NCBI GenBank assembly: GCA_011503125.2 | Contig: WWBZ02000051.1 | Location: 3,286,001-3,350,000, forward strand | Length of the DNA stretch: 64,000 bases | Source of the DNA: Botryosphaeria dothidea | Lineage: Eukaryota; Ascomycota; Dothideomycetes; Botryosphaeriales; Botryosphaeriaceae | Reading direction: 5' to 3' | Shown: piece after piece, positions 42,752 through 53,382 of the stretch | Layout of the letters: each line of letters begins with the position of its first letter | Position numbering within the stretch: position 1 is the first letter of the stretch | The notes under the pieces: generated by a model | The model's database searches: none | Told to the model about the DNA's origin: nothing | The model's input: only the letters and a program-made list of their open reading frames with translations | Made by a program: the position numbers and the translations under genes

Positions 42752-43689
42752 GGCAGCGGAAAGAAAACAAAGTACGGAGACCAAGGAGTCGGAAAGCAAG
42801 GACGAATCTCCCAGCGCCGGGCACTCGGAGGGTTTAAGCAGGGCCGAAACACTGTGGTCACCTTTCCCATGCCTCTCGGCCGAATCCTTTCCAGAAACAG
42901 ATGTGCGCGCAGCCCCATATTCGTCAGGTTATGACTAGTCTGACATTCAGGAACCCAGCGAGTGCGTTAATGTGCCATGCTTCTCTGGCCTCTGCTTCGT
43001 CGGTAAATGTCAGCCGGCACAGCATGGACCAGCGGCTTCTGCGGCATGTTCGGGATGGATGCGAGTATTGCCCTCCTGGGCTTGGTAGGTCTCATGGAGC
43101 GAAGCTATCGGACGTTGTTCCTGTCGATCAGGCACAGGCTAGCTACTATCGGAGGGTTGATCGGGCCTAAAGGGCCTGATTGTGGCCAGCTCCAAGTTTC
43201 CTTAGGGAATAGGGTAGGAAGGCTCCACTGTATTTGACTCGCTGTGGGGTCTTGGACGATGAAAAAGATGAGCAGCACAGCATGCAGTTGCAGGACTGGT
43301 TTTTCCAATGCTGTGTGTTGGACAGATCACTAGGGTATCACGATTGCAGGCATTTTTGACAAAGAGTATTTTTATTCCACGTGTAGTAGCATGCCAAATC
43401 AAAGCAAGTCTACCTCAGGGCCGGAAAGTGTGGAGCCTCGCCTGTTCTGTTGCCGAACAAACCGTATTCAATGACTCGCATTGTCTGCCGACTGCCCACC
43501 GAGTAAGAAGTTCGCTCCCTGACCTTGCCAAATTGTGCCACTATAGGTAACAATGAACGCGCCCAAGCACAGTCTGTTGGATCCCTCTTGCTCCCATATT
43601 TATGTGATGTTTCAATACCTTATGACTGTTAGCCGAGTCTCCAAATTGGATATTTGGGAGCATACATACAAGCACGAGAGATCTGCCGC
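42752..43689. other. Intergenic region of 0.94 kb
   Basis: 5' side of the second 7TM gene and 3' flank of the F-box gene. Frames across it look random; no RNA gene or repeat seen. Confidence 0.5.
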
Positions 43690-44715
43690 TTACATCAGAA
43701 TCTCGACCAGACAGTAGACCCGGTTATGCTGGCTATCCCAAAGGTGCTCCGTCTCAATATCCCCGCACCCCTCCGGAACCCGTTTGTTGCGCGAAGAGAG
43801 CGCAGCGTGGACTGCCTTCCGCGTACTGTACGGCGTCATGGAATCGTGCAGATCCCCAATCGTCACACCCGACTCGTTCTTGACCGCCTGGAATATGACT
43901 CCCACATGGGTCGCTACCGGAGCGGCAGTGGGCGGCCGATCGACCCTTACGAGTGAGCCGTTGACGAGGCATAAACCCTCCGGGATGTAGTAGCCGCGCT
44001 TCAAGGAACCAGATCCCGGAATCCAGTCCGGCTGTAAGTTGATCTGCGGTAGACTGTCGACCGTCCACTCCATTACGCGGACAGTAAGGGTGGTAACGGG
44101 CGGCTGCGTGACAAGCTGGTTGCGCCAGGCACTCTCGTGGACGGGAGGCCAGGAATAAGCAGTCCTGCGCGCGTCGAGGCGATTGTGTTTGATGACGAAC
44201 CGGCTCCTGTAATCGCTATCGAGGAGCGGTCCGTTGAAAGCCTTGACCAAGAACGGGTTCAGGCGCAGAAAGGGGACCGAGCGGATGGTGACTGGGATCC
44301 ATGAGTGGTTAGAGTGGTAGCCAAATCTATTGTCGATCATGCACAGGTCTGGTCTGTTCGTGTTGAAGATCGGCGAGCCGCTGATCGGGGAGTAGACGAC
44401 AACCTCAATCGGATTCTGGAGTGACTGCTCGCTGGCCTTCTTGAATTGCTCCTGGCTGCAATATGCTCTAGCGAACATGTAGTTGGTTCTGGTCTCGTTG
44501 GCAGCGCGAAGCTTAATGCGAATAAGGGGCTCGGCCGCGGGTAACTGGAAGAGATGCCTCTTCAGCTTGTAAGAGCCTGCAATGGAGTCCCTGAAGAAGC
44601 GAGAGGCGGCGCTAGCGTGGAGCACATCCTGGGGGTCTGCGAAGCTGAGGATGATCTCGATGAGCTCCCGGACCCCGAGCACATGAGCCATGGCGGGTGT
44701 GGCTCGCGATGTCAT
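43690..44715 (-). CDS. F-box protein
   Basis: An intact single-exon gene of 341 aa. The N-terminal F-box is LGVRELIEIILSFADPQDVLHASAASRFFRDSI (residues about 13-45), followed by KLKRHLFQL. The rest (beta-rich, WTVDSLPQI and TRKAVHAAL blocks) has the look of a fungal F-box substrate region, without WD or LRR repeats. Family members are adaptors of SCF ubiquitin ligases and bind Skp1 through the F-box. An upstream Met at 44715 and another at residue 9 are both possible starts; the second lies nearer the F-box. Confidence 0.88.
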   Translation of the reverse strand: MTSRATPAMAHVLGVRELIEIILSFADPQDVLHASAASRFFRDSIAGSYKLKRHLFQLPAAEPLIRIKLRAANETRTNYMFARAYCSQEQFKKASEQSLQNPIEVVVYSPISGSPIFNTNRPDLCMIDNRFGYHSNHSWIPVTIRSVPFLRLNPFLVKAFNGPLLDSDYRSRFVIKHNRLDARRTAYSWPPVHESAWRNQLVTQPPVTTLTVRVMEWTVDSLPQINLQPDWIPGSGSLKRGYYIPEGLCLVNGSLVRVDRPPTAAPVATHVGVIFQAVKNESGVTIGDLHDSMTPYSTRKAVHAALSSRNKRVPEGCGDIETEHLWDSQHNRVYCLVEILM

Positions 44716-45501
44716 GGTTGGATTCGATGGTCAGATAGCGGTAGGAAAAGTTGAAGAGTCCGTGGGAAGCTTTTGGTCGCGATGCCTTCAACGTTGACGA
44801 TATGGGTTGCACAGTGGACGGCGGTGATACTTATGACGGTGGTGCTTAGAATGGCGAGTGTTAGAACGACGAGTGTTTGCGGCTAACCGCTTATGGCCGA
44901 GGGAGACGCAGCGGGGAACGTCAGGCGAGCGCCATCGCGTTGACACCAGCGATGCCGAAGATCTCACGCTGACAAAGCCTACTAACTGTTGTGAATTACC
45001 TTGCGACCACACGACCGAGGCCAACGTAATAAGGAACTCTCTTATGAGCACGGTATTAGCGAGGGTCCGGGTAGTCAAGGTTAACACTGAACCATATCTT
45101 CACATTCAGAAAGGCTAGCTTCTTGTATCCATCTGCAGTTCCTCCCCAAGCACCTAGATTGAGAAAGGAGAAGCAGCGGCGCAAGAACAGCTGTGATGAG
45201 CTGCTGTAGATGGCTCGCTGGGAACCACCATTGCTGGTGTCCTGTTCCCAAGCAGCAGCACAGCAGATACTGGACGCGCCATTATGGGCGCACTTTCACG
45301 TGTCACGCGCTGGACCCTGATTTTGAACCATGTTTGAAGAGGCTGCCCGCCGCTGCCATCCTCAACCTTTCCTCTCCACACCTCCACATTTCAACCCCAC
45401 ACGGCGACCGTCAGCTCCTCGCGCAACCGTCACTGACCAGGAGGTTTTCTCATCGCTACGTCGCCGCCTCTTCCGCCTGTTCCTTCTGAAAAGCTGTAAA
45501 G
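44716..45501. other. Divergent intergenic region
   Basis: A 786-bp shared 5' region of the F-box (-) and octapeptide-repeat (+) genes. The last 120 bp before 45502 is pyrimidine-rich. No other feature. Confidence 0.5.
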
Positions 45502-46881
45502 ATGTCACTCACGAGGAAGACTCCTCAGGAGTTCGAAGAACGCACGCTCGACTGGGCTATCTTCAGGGCACCACACCTGAAGATTGACTTCATGGGCCGC
45601 ATCGTACCTCCAAACGCTGTTCCCCATGGATATCCGCTTCGTCGCAGCATCCTTACTCACCAACCCGACTCTCACGTCTTTGAAGACACTAAGGAAGGTG
45701 AAGTTGACCCGCCTGTGACCACGATCGATCGTTTGAAGCGCAGGGTCAGCAGTGCCAACAAGTACTCAATGTCAATTACGATGCGTTGTGCATTGTTCCG
45801 CTTCCCAGTCTTCCTCTGGCCCAAGGGCGGTTCAAAGATCTGCTGCTTTGACCTCGAGATCATCATTCCTGGTAAGTGGTCACATTACAAGAGCCCATCT
45901 CACTTGACTTGAGCTAAAGCTTTGTGTTCAGGGCCTTACCAGTCTCCTGCTGTGGTCAGCAAATATCTAGAGGTCTTCAGCAATGTCTTCAAGAAGATGA
46001 CAGACGTCCTCAAAGTCCGCATCTTGCTTCGCGTTGCCAAGGACCAGCATTTGAGTCCAGATCCGACCTTGACGCACGAGGAATACCTTTACAGTCTTTT
46101 CAGCAGCCTCGGCGCCAAAATGGAGTCGATCCGTGACCTCAACGTCGTGATCGTTCAGACGCTTGTCGCAGGATCCCGCAAGTTCCAGGTCCACGGCCTC
46201 CGTGGTCCCAATGAGATGAACTTCAAGCTCAACTGGCGCGACTCACTCGGCTCGTTCGACAACCAGGGCAATGGCCTGGAGATCTGCATCCGTGACAAGT
46301 CTGGGCGCGCCGTTCGCGACAGCATGGGTGATTACGTCCGCTACCACGTCGGCGGCGTCTCCCGTGATGACAAGGGCCGTCTTCTGCTCGACTTCAACGG
46401 CCACCTCGTCCGCGACTCCGTCACCAGCAATGTCCGCGATTCTCATGGCCACGTCATGGAGATCCTCCGCGACGGTTCCATGCGCGATCACTACGGCAAT
46501 GCGCTCCGCGACACCAATAACAATGTACTTCACCTTGGAGACCGTGGCGAGCTCACCGATGCCGCCGGCAACATCCTGCTCAGCAACTTCGCCGCCGCGT
46601 TCAACGCCATGGGTTATGTCGAGCGCGACAGCCGTGAGAATCCAATCATGCAGCTCCCCGGTGACGCCACCCGCAACAGCCGCGGTCAAGTCTTCGTTGA
46701 GGACGACAACACCGTTGCTGTCATCAGGGCTGCCAATGCGATCGCTAACGGCATGGCTTCCACCCCCGCGAGCCCGGTCAAGACCTCCTCTTCTGCCAGC
46801 CCGGCCAAGCCTCCCGTTAAGACCCTTCGCCACGCCCACTCGAACATCACCTGCCGCATCCCGGACTTCTCCGAGCCGTAG
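45502..46881 (+). CDS. Unrecognised protein with octapeptide RDxxGxxV repeats
   Basis: 439 aa in two exons (45502-45871 and 45932-46881; 60-nt intron). The first 250 residues look globular (LDWAIFRAPHLKIDFMGRIV; YLEVFSNVFKKMTDVLKVRI). From about residue 260 to 355 the chain is built of roughly eleven 8-residue units of the form R-D-x-x-G-x-x-V/L, e.g. RDKSGRAV, RDSMGDYV, RDDKGRLL, LDFNGHLV, RDSHGHVM, RDHYGNAL, RDTNNNVL, DAAGNILL. Such regular D/G-containing short repeats suggest a beta-solenoid or stacked-turn structure. A Ser/Pro/Lys-rich tail follows. I do not recognise the family; the repeat may be lineage-specific. Coding signal is strong (GC3-rich, no faults). Confidence 0.8.
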
Positions 46882-47212
46882 TAGCTCTAGGAAAATTCGT
46901 CTTGAGTTGACGGGGTCGGGCTTGACTATTTTCTTTTCATTCAGCACTAATACCCGTTACGGGTCCGAACAAGCGGCCTCAGGTGAGCCCGCAGACAGAG
47001 CATTTCAGGCTTTGTAGATAGCATCCAGCCCGGAAAAATGAAACGTGCTTTCTAAAAACCTCGTTCATGAAGTGAAGTATCGATAAATCAAGTGAAGTGA
47101 CCACACGATAGGGAATCAAAGCAGTCGCTCAGCCAGCCCACACCTCACACCCACACCGACGGTTGCTCCAGCTCGCCGTCCGCAAACACGTCTAATTCTG
47201 CTCCGCCGGCGG
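46882..47212. other. Convergent intergenic region
   Basis: A 331-bp gap between two 3' ends. No gene or repeat seen. Confidence 0.5.
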
Positions 47213-47695
47213 CTACATCACCTCCACCATCTCCCCATCCGGCCCGCGCAGATAACACACCCTCCACCCCCGCAACTGCCCCTCCACCTCCTCCTCCCCA
47301 AACGTCGCCACGCCCCCGACAACCCCCCACCACTCCGCCTCCGCCCTCTCCACCACCCCACCGAGCCCTTCAACCCTCACAGCCACGTGCGCCGCGCCAA
47401 TCTCCCACGCCCGCGGCTTGATGGGCTCGGCGTGTGGCCTCCCGGGGATCTCGTACTCTAGCAGCTCGAGCGTCGGGCCGGCGGCGGCGTTGCCAGCGCC
47501 CGGGATGGGCAGAGCAACGTGCGCGGCGTGGATGACCGAGCCGGGCGGCGCGCCGGTGGTGGTCGGGACGGTGGGGCCCGACAGAGTGAAGCGGCGCTGG
47601 ACGGGCAGACCTAGGCAGTGGTGCCAGAAGCGCAGGGAGGCGGCGAGGGAGCGGACGGTGAGGCCGGTGTGGGAGTAGGCGGTGGCGGGGGACAT
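47213..47695 (-). CDS. VOC-fold (glyoxalase/dioxygenase superfamily) protein
   Basis: An intact single-exon gene of 160 aa, the usual length for one VOC domain pair. It starts YSHTGLTVRSLAASLRFWHHCLGLPVQ (first metal-site His in HTGLTV), has HAAHVALPIP and LELLEYE in the first half, and IGAAHVAVRVEGL and CYLRGPDGEMVEVM in the second (metal-site Glu in EMVEV). Members include glyoxalase I, dioxygenases and fosfomycin/bleomycin resistance proteins, so the reaction cannot be assigned. No targeting sequence. Confidence 0.9.
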   Translation of the reverse strand: MSPATAYSHTGLTVRSLAASLRFWHHCLGLPVQRRFTLSGPTVPTTTGAPPGSVIHAAHVALPIPGAGNAAAGPTLELLEYEIPGRPHAEPIKPRAWEIGAAHVAVRVEGLGGVVERAEAEWWGVVGGVATFGEEEVEGQLRGWRVCYLRGPDGEMVEVM

Positions 47696-48232
47696 TGTTC
47701 TTTTTGTATGTGGTTGTTTGGTGCGGTGGGTGCGGCGGGAGATGCGGCGGGGACGTTGTTGAGCCTTTAATGAGCGTTGGGCCTCGTGCGTTTGGAGGCC
47801 GAGAGGTGGGGGGGGGGGGGGGTGCTGGCAAACTCGATTAGGCTTGCTGCGTAGTGAAGAGGCTAACTTTATGGTGTTGTAGATTTCCTAGCTGGTGCTA
47901 AGCGCTCGTGATGAAGCGCGGACGGAAGATGAGTTTATTGCCTCTCTCAGTAAGCCGAGCGTGTGAAGCGTCACGCTTGTTCTGACTTCGCATTCCGTTG
48001 GTCGGCATCGCAGCGGGGTTGGGTCAGAAAGTGCTCTAGATCTTGGTGGATGCCTATATTAAATTTAATAATTGTGAGTTGTTTTCAACTATGCTCTGTT
48101 GGTTGCGTTTGATCCAACAAGTGTTAGCCTATCTACGGTTTGACATTACTTCCAGCTTTAATCATTACCCATTAACACGATATAAAAACAGAATCATTAT
48201 GTGCGCCTCGACAGGACTTGTACTTGCTTTGC
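47696..48232. other. Intergenic with G-run
   Basis: A 537-bp gap: VOC gene 5' side and 3' flank of the mucin-like gene. It includes a run of about 14 G at 47808-47821, a likely place for assembly error. No gene seen. Confidence 0.5.
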
Positions 48233-51200
48233 TTAAAGAAACAGCACCACAACGAACCCGAGTCCACCCAGCATCGCACTCAGCTTCCACTCGTCAAACT
48301 TTGTTACAGAGCCTGCGTTCGCTCCAGTTGAAGACGTTATAGCAGCTGTGGCTGAAGTAGATGACGCAGTGCGCGAGTTAGTACTCTCCGTCGTTCTCGT
48401 CGATGAAGAAGGGCTCGTGAATTCTCTGCTTGAAGACTCCACACTTGATGCAGGCTTTGACTTTGAAGTCTCGGTGGCCTCCAGAGAATTTGCTATGATT
48501 GAGAGGATGGATCCGAGATCCGGCCTTTGGCTCGTTGACGTCGGCGCCAGCGTCGAAGTTGGCCTCGAAGAAGGTTTCGCGCTGTTGCTAGATGGCTCGA
48601 CCTCAGACGCCATTGGCACTGACGTACTAACAACCTCAGGGGTGCTCTCAAATCCACTCTCGGCCAATATTATGGAGTAGGGAGGATCGAAGTTGGCACC
48701 TGTCGCATCCGGGAAGCACGTTGTCCATTCTGGTCGCGAGTTCATCACTTTTGTTGGGATGGCGAGCAGCGGCTCGCACTTATTCGTACCAAATGGAGGT
48801 GTCAAGAGAGCGTCATGCGGGTCCGTTATATACGCAGTTTGAACTTGCGCCGACGCAGGGAAGGCATACCCAGTGGAAACGCGCGTGCAGCCAGCAAGAT
48901 CAGCCCAGTTCATTCGCTGCGTCGAGGTGTCCCAAAAGACCGTCCATGACCCGAAGAGACCGTCATTTTCTTTGGTGGATGACACATTGAGGATGCTGCT
49001 GGTCCAAGTGTAGGTGTTGATCTCGGTAGGGTGAAAGGCTAGCCGCGTGTTTGTTGGTGCGCCAACTGTCTTAGTAGTACTGCCACACGGTCGTTCGGCG
49101 GAGAGGCCAGCGAGATCGAGATATACGCTCGGCCAGGTGCTGTGAACTTGTTAGTCTATTGAAAATATATGATGGATAGGATTGGTATTACTAGGCTGCG
49201 CCGGATATTGTTGTGGTGGGAACACCGGTTGAGGGAGGTAGTGACCAGTTCACTTCGCTTTCCCATACATAGAATGAGAATTTTGCGGCTTTCAATTTGC
49301 AAGATCCGGGAGTGCAGGTAGTCGAAGATGGAAGATGAGACGTGAAAGAAGTGACAAGCGTGGACAATGGCACAGTCACTGAAGAGGAAGTTTGTGCCGT
49401 CGTCGCTGCCGTAACCGAAGGACTGCTTTTACTTGTCGGCGGGGAAGGACTATTTGTGGACGGAGAAATGGGAGGCTGCTCAGATCCAGGCACAGTAGGA
49501 TGAGCACTTGGCCCAGAATTGCTTGACGAAGTTGACGGAGGAGGGTTCTCCTGTGTTGTTGGAGGCACCACTGGTATCGTGAAGGGGATGGATTTTGCGG
49601 TTTCGGAACTCTTGCTGGAAGAAGAAGAGACAGGTGTTGTTAGTGGCTGACTTGATGTAGTCACTGTATATGTCAATTGTGGACTTCGTGAAGAGCTAGG
49701 TGAGGGTGGCGGTGAATTTGGAGGGCCCGTGGCCGTAGGGGGGTTTGACGTTAGAGAGGGTTGAGCAGTGGGCATTGATGGTGAAGATATTGGGAATGTT
49801 ACAGATGGTGGTATTATTGGTGGAATAGAGGGATGAGGCCCTGAAGAAGTCTTTGACGTTGGGCTGGTGCTAGATGCGGAACTGGTTGGGAAAACTGTCG
49901 GTGGACTGTCCGTGGTGGTGGTCGAGGAAGAGTAGCTGGTCGGTGGGACGCTGGATGAGGTCGAGCTCGAAGTTGAAGTGCTGACTGTATTCGAGCTCAA
50001 AGAAGTTGACGTGATGGTTGATATAGAGCCTGGAGAAGTTGGCGAACTTGTTGTAGCAGAGCCTAAAGGCGTTGAAGTGGTAGTAGTAGAGGAGCGTGAC
50101 GAAATTGAGGTGTTAGGAGCAGAAGAGCTTGAAGAAGTTGAGGTAGTAGTTGTAGAGGAGCTAGAAGAATCCGGGGCGGTAGTTGTACTGCTAGGAGAAA
50201 CCGGGTTGGTCCTCGTTGAGCTTGGGATTGAGGAAGTTATCCCACCGCTGGATGTGGTGGGTTTGGTAGTAGATGGAATAATGCTTGTACTGGTAGTTGT
50301 GCTGGTGCTAGCTGTTGTCCCCGATGTGAACCCTGAAGTAGAGCTGAGTGTACTAGTGTGAACCGTAGTCGTTGATGTTGTGTATGTGGTGATAGAAGTC
50401 GTTGATGTCGGAACGACTATTGTTGTTATCACTGAGATTGTCGAACTTGTCGGGATTGTAGAGGTTGTAGAGGTCGTAGAGGATGTAGAGGATGTAGAGG
50501 TTGTGGGTGTTGTTGTTGAAGTAGTTGAGGGAGGTATCCTGGTTGTGACTGTTGTTGTTTGCAGGCTTGTTAACGTGGAGGGAACGAAGATTGTGGTTGT
50601 AGAAGGCTTCACAGTAGTACTCGTTGAAGAAACCGAGACAGACTCCGTGACGGTTACGATTGTTGATTTTGTGACTGTCATTTGCTCTGTTTCTGTGTCT
50701 ATGGACGTCGCAGTTTCAGTGTCAGTTTCAGTCTTGGTGGTTGATGTGGTCACCGTAATCACTGGTATTGTTGACGTTGTATTGGTAGATGGGACCTCGG
50801 ATGTAGAACTCGTCTTTGGAGTGGACGTAGACGTGGTTGAGGTTGTGGTTGTTTTAGTAGAAGAGATTGTAATTGTGGTCAAGGAAGAGTTCAGACTTTT
50901 AGATATGCTCGTAGTCGAGTTTGTGTACGGCGATGTACTTTGACTCTGAGATGGGGAGGTCGGGCTATTCGTTTTTGAAGTGCTCCAAGATGTACTTGAG
51001 TTGAAACCAGTGGTGTGAACTGAAGAGGTGCAGGTCGAAGTGCTTGTAGGCTGGGTCGACTTAGAGCTGCTCGTGCTGGATGTGGTGCTGGATGTGATGC
51101 TGGATGTGATGCTCGATGGCGAACAAGTCGAGATTGTTACTGTAATAGTGCTTTTTGAGAAAGATGTCGTCGTTGAGGAAGAAGCTGTTGAGGTCGTGGT

Positions 51201-52075
51201 TGTTGTTCTGATCCTCGACTTGGTCGATATAGTGTTGACACAAGTACTTGTCTTCCATTTATCGCCATCCCTGGGCAATACAAAGCTCGTTGAAAGGGTA
51301 TAGTCAACTTCATCCAATCCATCTCTCTTCACAGGAATTCCAAAGTCCCCATAAGCTGAGGAGTTGGAAAGAGCTGGCCCGATGTCATTGTCGAGCTTGG
51401 AGCCGAGTTCTTCATCGCTTTTATGATGATTGATATAATCCGACTTCGTACTTGATGAAGTCCTGTGAGATGGATGGTATCAGTAAATTGACCAATGAGA
51501 ATGAAAAGCCATCCCTTACCTCGAAGCTGATGAGTCGGCGGAATAGGTTTCTGACAAGCTTGGATAAGTGGAGCCAGGATGTCTTCCCGTCGAGAAGGAC
51601 TTTGAGCTTATGCCGGAAAAGATGGTGGAGCTCTTATTGCTGGTCGGACTAGATTCTGTGCTGGTTGTCGTCGTTGTAGTTGTGGAGTGCGAAGTGTGCG
51701 AAGTGACCGTACTACTGAGTTTCGTAGTGACGTATCCCGAATGAGAGGTCAGACTCGACGAATAGCTGGATGGAAATGTTTCAGTGTAGCCAATTGAGGA
51801 TGTGCTAGCGTGGCATGTGTCGATGGTAATATAGACTGTCTCGCAATTGGCGTTGTCGGCGCCTACACCAGGTCGATGGAGAGTTAGCAGGCTTGGCGAG
51901 TTTGAGAAGTCCGAAGTGGCGACATTGATGGGGCATAGAAGAAAAAGGTCATTCAATTCGCAGATGTTGGGAGCGGGAAGAGCTTACCTCGCGGGACAGG
52001 GGCCCTTGCAGGTGATTGGCCGTGGTCGAGGGGCCCCGCCATCGCGGCGGCGACGAAGAACAACAGCGCCCGCAT
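48233..52075 (-). CDS. Large Ser/Thr-rich mucin-like cell-wall protein, GPI-type tail
   Basis: 1202 aa in four exons (52075-51988, 51862-51520, 51462-49192, 49139-48233), all phases consistent. Residues 1-20 are a signal peptide (MRALLFFVAAAMAGPLD). Two Cys pairs follow (NCETVYITIDTC). About 800 residues are then almost only Thr, Ser, Val, Pro and Ile (e.g. TSTTSTIPTSSTISV), expected to be heavily O-mannosylated and extended. A more globular part after the last intron has YTWPSVYLDLAGL, WTVFWDTSTQRMNWADLAGC and NKCEPLLAIP with several Cys. The end is a Ser-rich stalk and the hydrophobic tail LSAMLGGLGFVVVLFL after SSTGANAG, a GPI-anchor pattern. Likely a wall mannoprotein or adhesin. The Ser/Thr repeats produce long Val/Glu-rich frames on the other strand; they are not genes. 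Confidence 0.88.
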
Positions 52076-53382
52076 TGCGATGACCTCTCCAACTCTTCAG
52101 TCTCCAACGCTTCTTTTTCGGCGTACACACGGCGGCAGCGAACGGCGCGCAACAACGACAGACGGAAGCGACAGCAGGACGGCAGACGTGATCGGCGCCA
52201 GCAGCTCGTCGAGCCCCGGCCGGCTCCCGCAATATGTAGGCAGCGCATCGGGTAGCATCATGCAAGCTGCACAAAGGCAACACACGGTTGCATCGTCCCG
52301 GGACTCGTGCACCGCTGTACCTCTGCCGCTGCTTTTGGCCTCGCGCCCGCTGACTCTCCGCAATCCATGCTCAGCCCTGCCGGGAATGCTTCTCAGCTAG
52401 GAAGGGCGGAGGAAAGGCAGGCAGCTTACCTCCATTCTGCGCCCGCGTCCCTGACGCCCGATGTGCCAGCAAACCGCACAGCCGTGACACGAACCCTCCA
52501 TCTCGCCATCCACGTGCCCCAAAGCGAGGGCGCGACAATGAGAAGTCGACAAAACAGGATGTTGATGGGCGTCGATGAGGGATGACAGGCGTCGCTCTCT
52601 TGCCTGCACGGGAGCGCGCTGGGAAGAGGTGGAGTCGAAGGGTTGCCACACCTTCCCACCCCAGCCGCTCCACAGCTACCCGACTTTGTCTGGACCGCTC
52701 GCAGGATTCCCCAGAAACGCCCTCTATGCGTCCTTGACTGAGCCCTCGGCCTGCTGAGGCTCCGACGTCACCACCGCAGTAGCGTAGAGTTACTTCTTCG
52801 GCCCCGATCGATCTCTTCACGATCCTGCCGCGAGCTTCTTGTCACCGCTTCCGCAGTCTAAAAAAAGAGCGAAAAGCAACTTCTAACGTGCAGCTTAGCG
52901 CAGTGCGAAGTGCGTGCGCAGACATGCTTCCGCCTGGTGGTTTGTCTACAGCACCCCCGCCCTGCATGCCCGTAGATCTCGACCTATAAGGTCTACACAC
53001 TATCTGCGCCCTTGTTCCACCTGAGGCTCTTGTATCCCCTTCGGACCACCGTGCAGGATAAGCTATCGAAAGCCTGCAGCCCTCATGCCACAGCTTGTTT
53101 CCTTTATCGTCGGGCCCCGGTCCTCCGTCGCGCGGTATCGCATAGCCCTGCCCTCCCTTGACCGTTCCTTTCCCGAACCCCGCTTTTACTGCCTACTTCC
53201 GTCTTGACTCGTTGCCTAAAGACTCTCAGCCTTGCCGTCGAATTCTTCGTCTCAGTTTGGGCCTGTGGACAATGTGGCTGGCCGCTTTCACTTGACTCTT
53301 CATGCGCTCTTCCGCTCTGACAAGGCCGTGACTCTGCAACTTTTCAAATGACGACACTCCTCTCGACATTATTAAATTCGCG
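52076..53382. other. Divergent intergenic region of 1.3 kb
   Basis: Shared 5' region of the mucin-like (-) and protease-like (+) genes. Pyrimidine-rich from about 53100 to 53340. Frames on both strands near 52100-52800 look random. No repeat or RNA gene seen. Confidence 0.5.

Noticed and set aside
49978..51303. Three Val/Glu-rich plus-strand frames
   Set aside because: They are the complement of the Ser/Thr-rich mucin exon; composition and position match codon complementarity, and there is no start context or intron pattern.
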